Below are positions 45,362-55,410 of a stretch of DNA of 64,000 nucleotides, piece after piece. The stretch spans positions 1,774,501 to 1,838,500 of the forward strand of contig NW_022145520.1 of NCBI RefSeq assembly GCF_000002235.5, given 5' to 3'. This DNA comes from Strongylocentrotus purpuratus. Lineage: Eukaryota; Echinodermata; Echinoidea; Camarodonta; Strongylocentrotidae. The translations under genes were made by a program, and so were the position numbers. Every line of letters begins with the position of its first letter. Positions within the stretch are counted from its first letter, which is position 1. Below the pieces are notes generated by a model. The model had not been told where the DNA came from. It did no database searches and saw only the letters and a program-made list of their open reading frames with translations.

Positions 45362-45562
45362 CTGCAGAAATGAAAGAAAGAATGCAAGAAAAAAATATTG
45401 AGAATTGTTCGACTTAAGCATTTGTTTGATTATTATAGTTGTTTCATTTATCTTATTTTTTTATTATTTTTTATTTTATTTTTATTATTAGTTATTTTTA
45501 ATGATATTATTTATCATAAATTTATTTCTTATCTAATTATTATTATTATTTTTTTTTTTGAG

Positions 45563-45573
45563 GGGGGGGGGGC
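45563..45573. repeat. Poly-G run after AT-rich (TTATTA)n stretch
   Basis: A TTATTATTTTT-rich stretch (45450-45560) followed by a short G run. Low complexity only. Confidence 0.7.
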
Positions 45574-45630
45574 ACAAATCAATATTTCACAGGCAAGATT
45601 AATTATTTCTGCCTCCAATAACATAACACT

Positions 45631-45844
45631 CACTATGAACATGACTGACACAGAAAGCGGACAAAATATACAGTTCCTCAGGTAGACAAAGGAACTTCCC
45701 TTCACTGCTATTATGTAAAAAGGTGAATATGCATTTGGCACCTGTTCTACACATTTTTACATAATAGCAGTGAAGGGATGTTCCTTTGTCTACCTGAGGA
45801 ACTGTATATTTTGTCCGCTTTCTTTGTCAGTCATTTTCATAGTG
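45631..45844. mobile_element. Snapback hairpin: two 91-bp inverted arms, 32-bp loop
   Basis: The left arm 45631-45721 (CACTATGAACATGACTGACA ... ACTGCTATTATGTAAAAA) is nearly the exact complement of the right arm 45754-45844 (TTTTTACATAATAGCAGT ... TTTTCATAGTG). Only a few mismatches are seen. The loop is 45722-45753. It could be a foldback element or a very young inverted duplication. Confidence 0.92.
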
Positions 45845-45969
45845 ACTTGCACTTATTCCACATAATTACATACAGAAGGTTTATTTTGTGACTTTATTTA
45901 ATATTTTTAAAACACATTTTTATCATATTTACAATGATTTGTTTATCATTTTTTCTTCTTCTTAACTTC

Positions 45970-46160
45970 AACCCAGTCAAACCTGTCTAATATTGACCAC
46001 CCACTATAAAAGGTCAACTGTCTACAGTAGTCATGCACTTTACTTTTGTCACCCTTGACAAAAGATGTGTGTTGTGGAACCTGTCTAGAAAGGTCACCTG
46101 TCTACAGTGGCAACTTTTTCTGTTTTCCTAGGGTGGCCTTTATGAACAGGTTTTACTGCA
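45970..46160. repeat. Dispersed GTCTACAGT/GGTCA repeat
   Basis: AACCTGTCTAATATTGACCA, AAGGTCAACTGTCTACAGTA and AAAGGTCACCTGTCTACAGT then GGCCTTTATGAACAGGTTTT; related to 39895-40055. Confidence 0.55.
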
Positions 46161-46267
46161 TCTTGCCTACACACAAACAAATTATATTGTGTCTTGAAAA
46201 GTTGACTGTGTAGTCATAAGAACTTCACTACCAACAGTTACAGTGATCATGACATGGCATGGCATTG

Positions 46268-46391
46268 TAAAACCTCGGTCACAAATGCCATTACGAACTG
46301 CTACGAACGCCGTACGAACGATTTTCAGACAATGGAAAAACAGGGAGATTCGTACGAAATTATCGTTCGTACAAACCTTTGTGACCGTAAC
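46268..46391. mobile_element. Small palindromic TIR element
   Basis: AACCTCGGTCACAAATG pairs with ACCTTTGTGACCGTAAC, and CGTACGAACG pairs with TCGTTCGTAC inside. About 124 bp. Confidence 0.6.
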
Positions 46392-46659
46392 ATAACAGAC
46401 TTTAAGTGGACAAAAGACAATAACACTGAGCCACTTTTGCCATGCTATAAATAGAAACAGGAACTGTAGGAGAGGAACTAAAATAGAAAGTGATTGTTCG
46501 TAGTAGCGACATGGTCAACAAAAACAGCCAAAGTTCACCCTGTCAATGTCGATCTAGGTGAAACTTTTGCTGGTACTAGAAGAGGCCAAAGACCAGAGTG
46601 AAAGCCAACAACCTTAGGGTTACAGAAGCTTTTTCCATTGCCAATGTACGGCAAAATCT

Positions 46660-47035
46660 ACATTTACCATTGGCCAATTTTCTCAGCCCAAAATCATTTT
46701 GAAAAATTATGATTTTTGTGGACTGCCATTTACACTCCTGACAACCCCCTGATGGTGTTTGCTCATAACGTTTTTTCTGTGAGAAATGCGCAAACCAACT
46801 TGTCGCTACTCTGTGTGCGATCCCGCAGAAGCGAGGAGAGTTGTGCGACAAAATACTGGCATAATACAGAAGTTCTCATTTACACTGCAAAAAATCTGTA
46901 AAATGTTAGCAGGCGTTTAAAATAAATATACTCTTGAGGTGAATTTGTTTACTTCAGTTTTTCGACATGTTGGCCGGTAGTTGTTTAGGAACTACGGACG
47001 AAACACTGGAATGTGAGAAAAATCAACAATTTCTG
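46660..47035 (+). repeat. Dispersed repeat, copy 1 of 2
   Basis: Shares ordered blocks with 55070-55410: GACTGCCATTTACACT, GTGCGACAA, CATTTACACTGCAAAAAATC and GACGAAACACTGGAATGTGA then GAAAAATC. It is diverged. The short frames here have no family features. Confidence 0.7.
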
Positions 47036-47749
47036 CTTGTAATTGCAGCTGATTTTAGAACTTGACCATAATTTTTCTATATCTATTTATAGAAGTTGAA
47101 ATAGGTCATGACAAATTTCAAAGAATAACATTTTAGAGGTACAGTGTAGATGCACAACTAATTATTAATTGTCTAAATTTTGTTTGAGTTCTTTTTGGTG
47201 CTTGTTTGTTTTGTTTATGCTTGTTCCTTTGTGCCTTTGCCAAGTATAGAAAACTTGACATGAAATTTGCTACACATGGACGTACAGGTATCTTCAATTT
47301 CCAAAGAAACATTTCCCTCATTGTAATTTTACTCCCCGAGGCACATCAACTCAGCCATTTAGTCAGTAAACATAAGCTCTGCAAAAGACATCTTCTTTTC
47401 CTCCTTTCATGAGTCACTCATGCAAATAAATTTGCAAAATATTGTGTTTTTTCAGACATATGATGCACATTAAATAAATACCCAGTTGACGGTCAGGTGT
47501 CATTTCTGTGCATCCTGAACAGGAAATATTTGATTTCCTGCTGAGGACTGATATCAAAATACAAGAAACATTGTTATCCAAACAATTGAAAAATTCAGTT
47601 GTCATCAGTTGTCACCCTAAAAATAGTCCAAAACATTATTTGGACAGGAAAAATGTTTGATTCTCAAATTTGTAAAAGCATGAAGAAGAAAAAAATCAAC
47701 AAAGCGGGCCCCCAAAAATGCTACTTGAAATTTCCCCCATTCCCCCCCC

Positions 47750-49215
47750 CCCTCTCATACTTTGACTGCAGGCAAAACTCCCTTCTATTCATCAAAGTCG
47801 TCCACAAATGACCGACTTCCACATTCTAAACCCAAGAGGGAGTTCTTCTCTTTGTTGTAGTCCCATTCATACATCATGGTGTCTAGTATGTAATGATCTT
47901 CACACCACTTGTAGGCCTATCTATGTTTAGACTTTAGTGCAAACGATAAACCCCAAAGGCATTATGGGGAATACTTTTCTTGTCAGAATGCTTCAAGCTA
48001 AAGCTGTCCCCAGTTGGCAATTGCAATTGAATATTGTTGTCGATTCATCAAGTATTTACAGTTCCTTACCGTTTAATGCTGAAACTGAAACTGAAACTGA
48101 AACTGAATGCTGCCAACAAAGCACTGCTTTTTACATCCATTTTTATACCCCATGAGGGACTACTTTCTCCCCCTCAGCAATTAGTCCCATTCATTTAGCT
48201 ATGGTGGTGTTTTATACACACCAACTTGAGGACAACAAATTGAAGCAAATTGTTTTTTGCAGGCATAAACTCTTTTTATGCTTCTAAGTTCTAACTAAGG
48301 GCGTGTTTATGCTTAACTTTTTCTGGCCAGAATCAGGCATCTGTTACGCGTTTAGTTTAAAACACGGTTGCGTCCATGCTCACTTTTGTAGAATCACCAA
48401 AAAACGGCGATCACGATCGCCGATCGTAAACTCACAAAAAGATGCGTTTACAAATAGCGTTTACAATTTGTAAACGCGTTTAAATGGGGTCAACGCACTG
48501 ACCTCTAGTGGGTCTACGTAGCATGCACAGTGAAGGTTTGCGAATCCAGCTGGAAGACCAATTAAGGCCACCCAAGGAGAATTGCCTGGAGGAGCCAGAG
48601 AAGTGAGCATAAACAGTACACCGTGGAACTGCGATAACGATGATGCCTTCAAAATTTAAGCTTAAACGCACCCATGGTGACTACAATTCTCTGTCGTGGT
48701 TGATTTGTTTTATGCTCGACCTACAAAAGCACTGATTTTCACCATCTTTCCCAAAAGGGAGTTCCCCTTTCTGCACATTACTATCCATAAATTACAGTGT
48801 TTTATATGCGATTATTTTTAATACCGGTAGCTCCTTCTCTTCATGCTTGACCGCCAAAAGAACTGATTCCCCCATCTCCCCCTAACTTGGGGAGTTCCCT
48901 CATCTGCACAATCACATCCATCAGTTATGGTGTTTTATATGTGTGTATCTTCACACCAACTTAACAATAAACCAAAAGGTGTGATGGTTGCAAGCATATA
49001 AACCCTTTATACTTTATATTTCTTCAAGCTAGCTGAAGACGGTGGCTAAAATTATCTGTCAATGTCCATCTGCACGTCATCTTATTTTAGCTCATAATCT
49101 TTCATGCCTGACCACTATTAAGCACCAATTTCCACTAATTTACCCCCAGAGGGAAATTCCAACTGTTCCAGTAGTCCCGTTCATAAGTTATGGTGCCTTG
49201 TACATGATACTCCAC
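47750..49215. repeat. Decayed interspersed repeat series
   Basis: A module with GGGAGTTCCCT-like text, a CCCATTCATA or CATCCATAA block, and GGTGTTTTATATGTG occurs at about 47835, 48160, 48760, 48890 and 49145. Each also carries CACACCAACTT or similar. The copies are heavily diverged; a GAAACT microrepeat sits at 48080-48105. Confidence 0.55.
48298..48675. mobile_element. TIR element with GTTTAAACGC-type ends
   Basis: The left end GGGCGTGTTTATGCTTAACT and right end TTTAAGCTTAAACGCACCCA are inverted. The body contains CGATCACGATCGCCGATCG and CGTTTACAATTTGTAAACGCG palindromes. About 378 bp. Confidence 0.75.
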
Positions 49216-49658
49216 ACCAAATTGAGATTTAGCAAGGATATTACAGTAAGCTAGGGAAACAAGTTGCTTACAACAGGTCTCAATACTAACTTTTTTTGGA
49301 GAAGAGTATGATTTCAAATTTTTAGAATCTGTATGTACATGTATGAGCTCTGTAAAAAAAAATATATACCGTAAACAAAATTGAAATTTGGGAGGTTTGG
49401 ACTTTGGACAAAGATTTTTGGCACCCATGTGTCCCGGCACTTGCTAGTGTCAAGCCCCACTTACAGGTACAAACAAACACAGTAAATAACAAACAATGGT
49501 CAGTCACAAATCAAGCCTTGATATAAAACCTTCAATGGTGGTAACCATAAAATAATCCTTTCCTCCCATAGAACCCGAGTTCTGTTATTTCATTTCCAAT
49601 AAATTAATTCCTTCTAAAAGTATCTACAGTTCATCTGTAGGGGCATTAACTCTGTGTT

Positions 49659-49854
49659 TTAAAGCCCCACTGCACTAGTTTGGCCAGGAGGGATTAGACC
49701 TCCCTGCATGGTCTCTGACAGGTAGTTATCTCATCAAATCAGCTCTCAATTAACATAAGAAAAAGAGGATCATGGGGGACCAATGGTCACCGATTAGTCA
49801 TTGTATGCTACATAGAGGGCGCAAGTAGCTATAAGTAGTGTAGTGGGGCTTTAA
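49659..49854 (-). mobile_element. MITE family C, copy 3
   Basis: TTAAAGCCCCACTGCACTAG and TAGTGTAGTGGGGCTTTAA are the ends, with the core in reverse orientation to copies 1 and 2 (TCTCAATTAACATAAGAAAA, GCAAGTAGCTATAAG). Confidence 0.9.
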
Positions 49855-50135
49855 GTACACAAATGTTTATGGCTCACAAAAAAATGAGCTATTACCATGG
49901 CAATGACAAAGACCTTGACAAGACAGGAAGGTTCTATGACACATGACCCAAATTACTGTGCGATCAATATCCTACCCTTGGCAAACACCTAACGTCAACC
50001 GTGGACAAAACACATCTAACAAATCCGAACACTAACTAAAACTTCTTTAAAACTCAAGTGATACCCTCACACCAATCTTAACCCTGTATTTTTGACGGAA
50101 TTCAGCCAAAAACAAGTGTCATGGAAACTAGTGTA

Positions 50136-50503
50136 AGGTAGAGGTGTCGTGGTCAAGTGGATATGTCACCGGACTGTGGATCACAAGGTCCACGGTTCAA
50201 GTCCCGCCACGGCACTAATGTCCATTGGCAAGACATTGATCTACATTTGCCACTCTCCACACAGGTGTTAAATGGGTACCCGGTAGAATGAGCAAGTGGG
50301 CACTTGTAAAAATGACGCCTGGCAGGAATACTCCCTAGGGAGTGGAGAATGTGCATACATTGTGTGCGGTTGATCCTGAATCTGATGACCAGGGTCACGG
50401 GTATTCGGGTAATAATAAATAGCTGTAAAGCGCTTTGAGAGGGCCTGTGGTCCTGGATTGTGCTACAGTATGTAAGAACATACTATTATTATTATTATTA
50501 TTG
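50136..50503 (+). mobile_element. Full-length tRNA-derived SINE
   Basis: The head has an A box TGGTCAAGTGG at 50150-50160 and a B box GGTTCAAGTCC at 50194-50204, in a leucine/serine-tRNA-like arrangement. The body GGCAAGACATTGATCTACAT, TTGCCACTCTCCACACAGGT and TTAAATGGGTACCC is shared with 14551 and 20487. The 3' part has GTAAAGCGCTTTGAGAGGGC and ends in (ATT)n at 50483-50503. RNA polymerase III transcription followed by LINE-borrowed retrotransposition is the known mode of such elements. Confidence 0.88.
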
Positions 50504-50542
50504 CTAGGACACAACATACAATTATAAAGTGATCTCCCCTTT

Positions 50543-50766
50543 TAGTGGCTTACTTCAAATCATCAGGTCATTGCACCGGGTCGGGTGGCATTACCCAACC
50601 TATTGAGAAAACGTGCCCCTTTATTCATGACATTTTGAGGGTAATGTTTGTAAAAAAAACCTTCGGCAAATCATCCAAAGGTGGCATCATCGTCCGCCAT
50701 CCGAAAGGTTGTGTAACGCAACCACCCGACCGGACGCGTTGACCCGATGATTCAAAGTAAGCCCTC
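50543..50766. mobile_element. MITE with ~57-bp inverted ends
   Basis: The left arm AGTGGCTTACTTCAAATCAT then CAGGTCA and CGGGTCGGGTGG pairs with the right arm CCACCCGACCGG, TGACCCGATGATTCAAAGTA then AGCCCTCT. It is 224 bp, with the centre unique. Confidence 0.87.
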
Positions 50767-50797
50767 TTTTAACCTAAGCTGTATAATGAAAAACCAA

Positions 50798-50988
50798 TTA
50801 AAGCCTGTCTGCACTAGTTTGGCGAGGAGGGATTAAACCTCCCTGCATGGTCACTGACAAGTGGTTAGCTCATCAAATCAGCTCTCAATTAACATAAGAA
50901 AAAGGGGATCAAGGGGGACCAACAGGTACCATTTAGCATTGTTTGCTATATAGGCGCAAGTAGCTACAAGTAGTGCAGTCCACTTTAA
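50798..50988 (-). mobile_element. MITE family C, copy 4
   Basis: TTAAAGCCTGTCTGCACTAG at the left and TAGTGCAGTCCACTTTAA at the right, with the shared core in reverse orientation. It lies 32 bp from the previous MITE. Confidence 0.88.
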
Positions 50989-51209
50989 ACATTGTCGAAC
51001 AGGATGACTCAGGTAACCATGTATTTTTTCAGAATGACAAGAGTCTGCACCTCTAGACTAGGAACCAATAGCAACATGCCAAATGTATTTTGGATGAGCA
51101 AGGGATTAAAAGTTGATTTTACAGGAGATAAATCTAGGCAATTTGCAAGCAGTTCATGTTTAAATAAGAATTTATTACAAGGGCAAACCCAAAACTGATA
51201 ATTGTGATA

Positions 51210-51721
51210 CTAGGGGTGCGTTTATCGGGGTGCGTTTATCGGGGTGTGTTTATCGGGGTGCGTTTATCGAACCTCACTATCGAACCCCACTATCGAACCC
51301 CACTATACGAAAGTAATTTGCGGGATGTCGCGTTTATCGTCTCTTCACGATTAAAAATAAAGGCCTTGTCTCTGCGCAGCTGCTTTGCGCCGTTTGACCC
51401 GGGAAGCAGACAGATTCTCGGAGGTCAACTACACACACTTGCTTGTACACAGCACATGGAGCGCGCTAGCCTCCGAACGGAAATTAACCTGGGAAGGTCC
51501 GATTTGTATGTGGGGTTCAAAACAGCTTTGCGTTTATCATCTCTCAGAAACGTGATTCTGGCTGTATGTCACATTCAAAACACACCTTTTTGCGTCTTTA
51601 GATATGCCCATATCTAAAGACGTTTAAAAAAGGCTTTGCGTTTATCACCTTCAAAATTTGCCTGAAAGACGTTTGAGAAACCTGATTCTAGGCAAAAATT
51701 TGGTCAATAAACGCATCCTAG
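51210..51721. mobile_element. TIR element with internal GCGTTTATC tandem repeats
   Basis: The ends CTAGGGGTGCGTTTATC and AATAAACGCATCCTAG are inverted. Next to the left end GGGGTGCGTTTATC occurs four times in a row, then AACCCCACTATCG-type units three times. GCGTTTATC recurs at about 51332, 51530 and 51639. TTTAGATATGCCCATATCTA AAG near 51600 is palindromic. The frame across it is not a gene. Confidence 0.85.
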
Positions 51722-52520
51722 GTTTGGCAAAACATATTCAGTCAAAGGTAGTGTTCAGAACTTGAGGTATTGACATAAATTAAAGATTCTCACTAACTCA
51801 AACTAACTCAATCAAAATTTCTTTAATATGTTAAGAACATCGACTAAAATACTTTGTACCGAAAATTAATTGCTAAGTAATTAGCAGAAACACTATATTT
51901 TTGTTATTTTGCCTTGGGTCTATTTTTTAAAGTAATTGCAATCTTGTTACAATGTATGTGTACTGCTGCTTTTCAGTGAATGACATTTCTAGCAAGGTCC
52001 ATCAAGTTTTTTCACACTTTGCTGGTGTTAGCAACTCAATACATTCATATACTGTATATACTGCACAATTTGTTATTAACAACTATTGCAAAACCATTTT
52101 TTCCCCTTCAAAATATGATTCCATCATGGTTGAGCCATTATACACTACCAGCCCTTCAAGTTGGATACAATTTCTTTAGGATAAATATTACACCACTGTA
52201 TATAGAACTCTTTTCCAAATGTTTATCACTTTTCCACATGTAAATAATTATACTTGCTTGATGATCATTACAACAAACTTTCAAAACAACAACCAATTGG
52301 GGACATCCTTTTATCAACTAAACACTTCTGTCATGACATATTCTGTTTCAGGCCAAACCTAATAGATAATATGTGCACGTGTGCGGGAGTGCATCATCAC
52401 TGATAGTATCATAAAACGGAGACTTCCCGATGCTATCCTGAAGGAAATTTTCAACAACCTGTTTAGGTTCAGTTCACATATCATGCACTCTTCTGCCTTA
52501 AAAAAGAATTGTGGCACAAG
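51722..52520. other. Intergenic, no gene seen
   Basis: AT-rich sequence without recognised repeats or coding exons. Confidence 0.45.
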
Positions 52521-52569
52521 AAAATGACTTAAGTATCGTGTTGGGTATCTCCGGATCAATCACCTCGTC

Positions 52570-52935
52570 AAGATCTGTCTTGAAATCAGCGAAGTGCAGT
52601 CTTGAAGCTCATGATCTTGATCTTAATCTTGATCCGAGGACTATTGTTCTCAATACTTTTACTCAAGGTCAGCAATATAAACCATTTACCATCATTTAGT
52701 ACAAACATGGACTATGGATAATGTTTCAAGTTTCAAATTTCTATTTTATTTGTTTCCACTTTATCGAAAAGACATAATTGTACGAGTATACATTTTCAGG
52801 GAAACCATACGATCTTTAAGACACATGTACAGACCTGACCTTGATCTTGATTTCGAACATTTTCTATCTTGATCTTGAGCTCTTGTTTCTTAATCTTGAT
52901 CTTGATCTCAGTCTAATCCAGATCGTGAGCTGTAT
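52570..52935. repeat. CTTGAT-rich decayed repeat
   Basis: CATGATCTTGATCTTAATCT, TGACCTTGATCTTGATTTCG and TCTTAATCTTGATCTTGATC form two clusters (about 52575-52640 and 52835-52935), separated by unique sequence. Confidence 0.65.
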
Positions 52936-53399
52936 CTTTGATACCCTGATATTGAACCAAAACTTACAGGCACCGTGTGTCTCACAATTCTGTATTCTAC
53001 GCATTTAACATATATTATTAACATTACCGTATATCTTTTCAGTATGAACAAATATTTGTATACATAAGTGAGTACAACTAGTGGCCATTATAACCTACTC
53101 AGTACTGATTTCTTTTTAAAGACCTCCCCGTCCCCCCTCTTAAGTGCCCTTCGTCCATTCATACAATTATTTCTATTTTTCTGTGCACAGCGTTTCACTG
53201 CGTAACGTGTGAATGGGGTCATTAAAGACGTCATTGCAGAAGATTGAAAGATGGAGAAATAGAGAGCAGGAAATATCATCTCCTACTCAAAAATTAATTT
53301 CATGTCCCTTTCCTGCTTCAAGTTCTTGGCATGTGGGGAAAAGGAGAGAGAGAGAGAGAGTCTCATAACACTTTCATTTAATCCAATGCTTCCACTATG

Positions 53400-53907
53400 C
53401 TAGTCCACAATCCAGCCAATTTTATAATAATAATATGCATATTTGGAGCAAACGAGTTTGCCGAGCTCGCCAATGAGCTGATCAGCCAGTGACGAGTTTG
53501 CCGAAAAAGCTCGCCTCAAGCTTGTTTTTCCCCAAATTGGCGAGCTCGCGGACATGCTCGCAGCTAATCTATATTTTGGAACGAACGAGTTCACTAGCGA
53601 GCTCGTCGGTGAACTAGTCTGCTAACCCATCGGCGAGCACGCTGACGAGCTCGCAATGAAGTGATCTCGCTCAGTACGAGTCTTCGGGCTGGTGAAGACA
53701 CATCAGACAAATGGCGGGATATTTTGCAAACTAGCGCGGGATATTTTGCAAACTAGCCCAAGATATCTTGGGATATTTTCTCTACCAAATATCTCACTAA
53801 TTGCAACTGCGGGCTGATGAAGACGCTAATTAACTGGTAAATTTGCGATCGGGATAGTTAAAATACAAGGTTATTTGGCAAACTCAAGCTGATGAAGCCA
53901 GGCCTAT
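53400..53907. mobile_element. MITE family D, copy 2, with GAGCTCG-rich left half
   Basis: The right half (GGCGGGATATTTTGCAAACT, ACCAAATATCTCACTAATTG, GCGATCGGGATAGTTAAAAT, GATGAAGCCAGGCCTAT) matches copies 1 and 3. The left half is filled with GAGCTCG, CGAGTTTGCCGA and GCTCGC words in both orientations and its outer end is unclear. Confidence 0.7.
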
Positions 53908-54237
53908 TGAGTGGTGATGCACCTGATACTGCTATGGCACAGCTACATGTATGCGCCCATAATAACAGCCATGAGATGTGCATGATAATTCATGCCGATT
54001 CTGTTCACACACCTACTTTTAATGACTCTATCTATGCTCCTATGACTACTACTAAGTGCACTAGGAATCCTAGTCTAGGATTATATAATGCATCTAGATG
54101 GTTCTACATTGGGGAAAATATTTGGCTGCACCCACCACCCCCCCCCCCCCAAAAAAAAAGAACAACAACAACAATAACAACCCACAACAACAAACATGGG
54201 TGCTAATTTCACACTGCTATAATAGAGTACCGAAGCT

Positions 54238-54603
54238 GTGACGTCATAAAAATCTATTTTTAGAATTTCTCAATTTTTTCTTCATATTCCAAAAGAACAT
54301 CAAAAATAATGTCCAAATGTCGAAAACTAATTAAATATGTTATGTATTGGCTGAGATATGACCATCTGAATAAATATACTCCCCATAGGAACTCAGTGTT
54401 ATATGCTCTGGCTCCTAGTGGTTAGGAGCCAGAGCATATAACACTGAGTTCCCATAGGACATATATTCATTCAGATGGTCATATCTCAGCTAATACTTAA
54501 CATATTCAATTAGTTTTCGACATTTGGATATTATTTTTGATGTTCTTTCGGAATATGAAGAAAAAATTGAGAAATTCTAAAAATAGATTTTTGATGACGT
54601 AAC
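54238..54603. mobile_element. Large snapback hairpin, ~180-bp arms, 5-base loop
   Basis: The left arm from GTGACGTCATAAAAATCTAT runs to TATGCTCTGGCTCCTA (54418). After GTGGT the right arm reads back TAGGAGCCAGAGCATATAAC and ends ATTTTTGATGACGTAAC. Mismatches and small indels are few. No coding capacity. It is a perfect-centre palindrome typical of foldback or fused-arm MITEs. Confidence 0.93.
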
Positions 54604-55065
54604 ACTTCACCACTCTATACAGCACAACTTGTCATATTTCTTCTTAAAAACTGTGAGAGTACTCCTATCAATATAATGGGCAGCATTTATTTTGACTTCC
54701 GGTATACCAGGAATAATGTTTACAGATCCTCCTAGACCTGTGCTTCTGTGTTAGAAAAGGGTATAGTACTTACAGTACTCATGAAAACGAAAGCCAGAAC
54801 AAGGCAATATTTAGCACCTACTTTCGATATCAGGACACTTCACCCACCAAATATAGATTTGTGATCGCTCAAATGCAAACAAATCAATTGTGTAGAATTG
54901 ACTGCACGTGGTATAAATGAATTCACTTCTTTTTAACCTCTTTGATAGTTTTGTGACCCAAAAGCACTGGGGGCAAACCATAGTACCAGGTCTGTGGGTA
55001 AACACAAACAATATTGGAACCTGAAAAGTTGTGCATGCCTGTATATAACATGATATTAACCCCAT
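54604..55065. other. Intergenic, no gene seen
   Basis: Unique sequence between the hairpin and the dispersed repeat. Confidence 0.4.
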
Positions 55066-55069
55066 TTAC

Positions 55070-55410
55070 ACAACCCCGAAAACATTTTTTGAAAAAGCAT
55101 TGGTTTTTAGACTGCTATTTACACTACTAGAAAACCTATGAGAAACCGTTGATGTTTGAATTTTGTTGTTGTTGTGTGAGTTACATGCGTGTGCGACAAG
55201 TTGCTGCAGCACATAGAGTCAAGTGACCAAAGATTGGAAAAATTCATGGATGTTTTGCAAGCGAGCATTTATACTGCAAAAATCTATGAAGTTTTAACCT
55301 GGGGTTTAAAAGAACCTTACTCGAGAGGTGGGGCTTTGATTTTTTTTGTGTGTGTTTACCAGCAGTTGCTTAGCGATGAAACACCGGAATGTGAGAAAAA
55401 TCGGAATGCT
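55070..55410 (+). repeat. Dispersed repeat, copy 2 of 2
   Basis: GACTGCTATTTACACTACTA, GTGTGCGACAAGTTGC, CATTTATACTGCAAAAATCT and GATGAAACACCGGAATGTGA match 46660-47035. The 117-codon frame here (55189-55539) crosses the end of the repeat and is not supported as a gene. Confidence 0.7.

Noticed and set aside
51204..51617. 137-codon + strand frame
   Set aside because: Coincides with the GCGTTTATC element, including its tandem end repeats.
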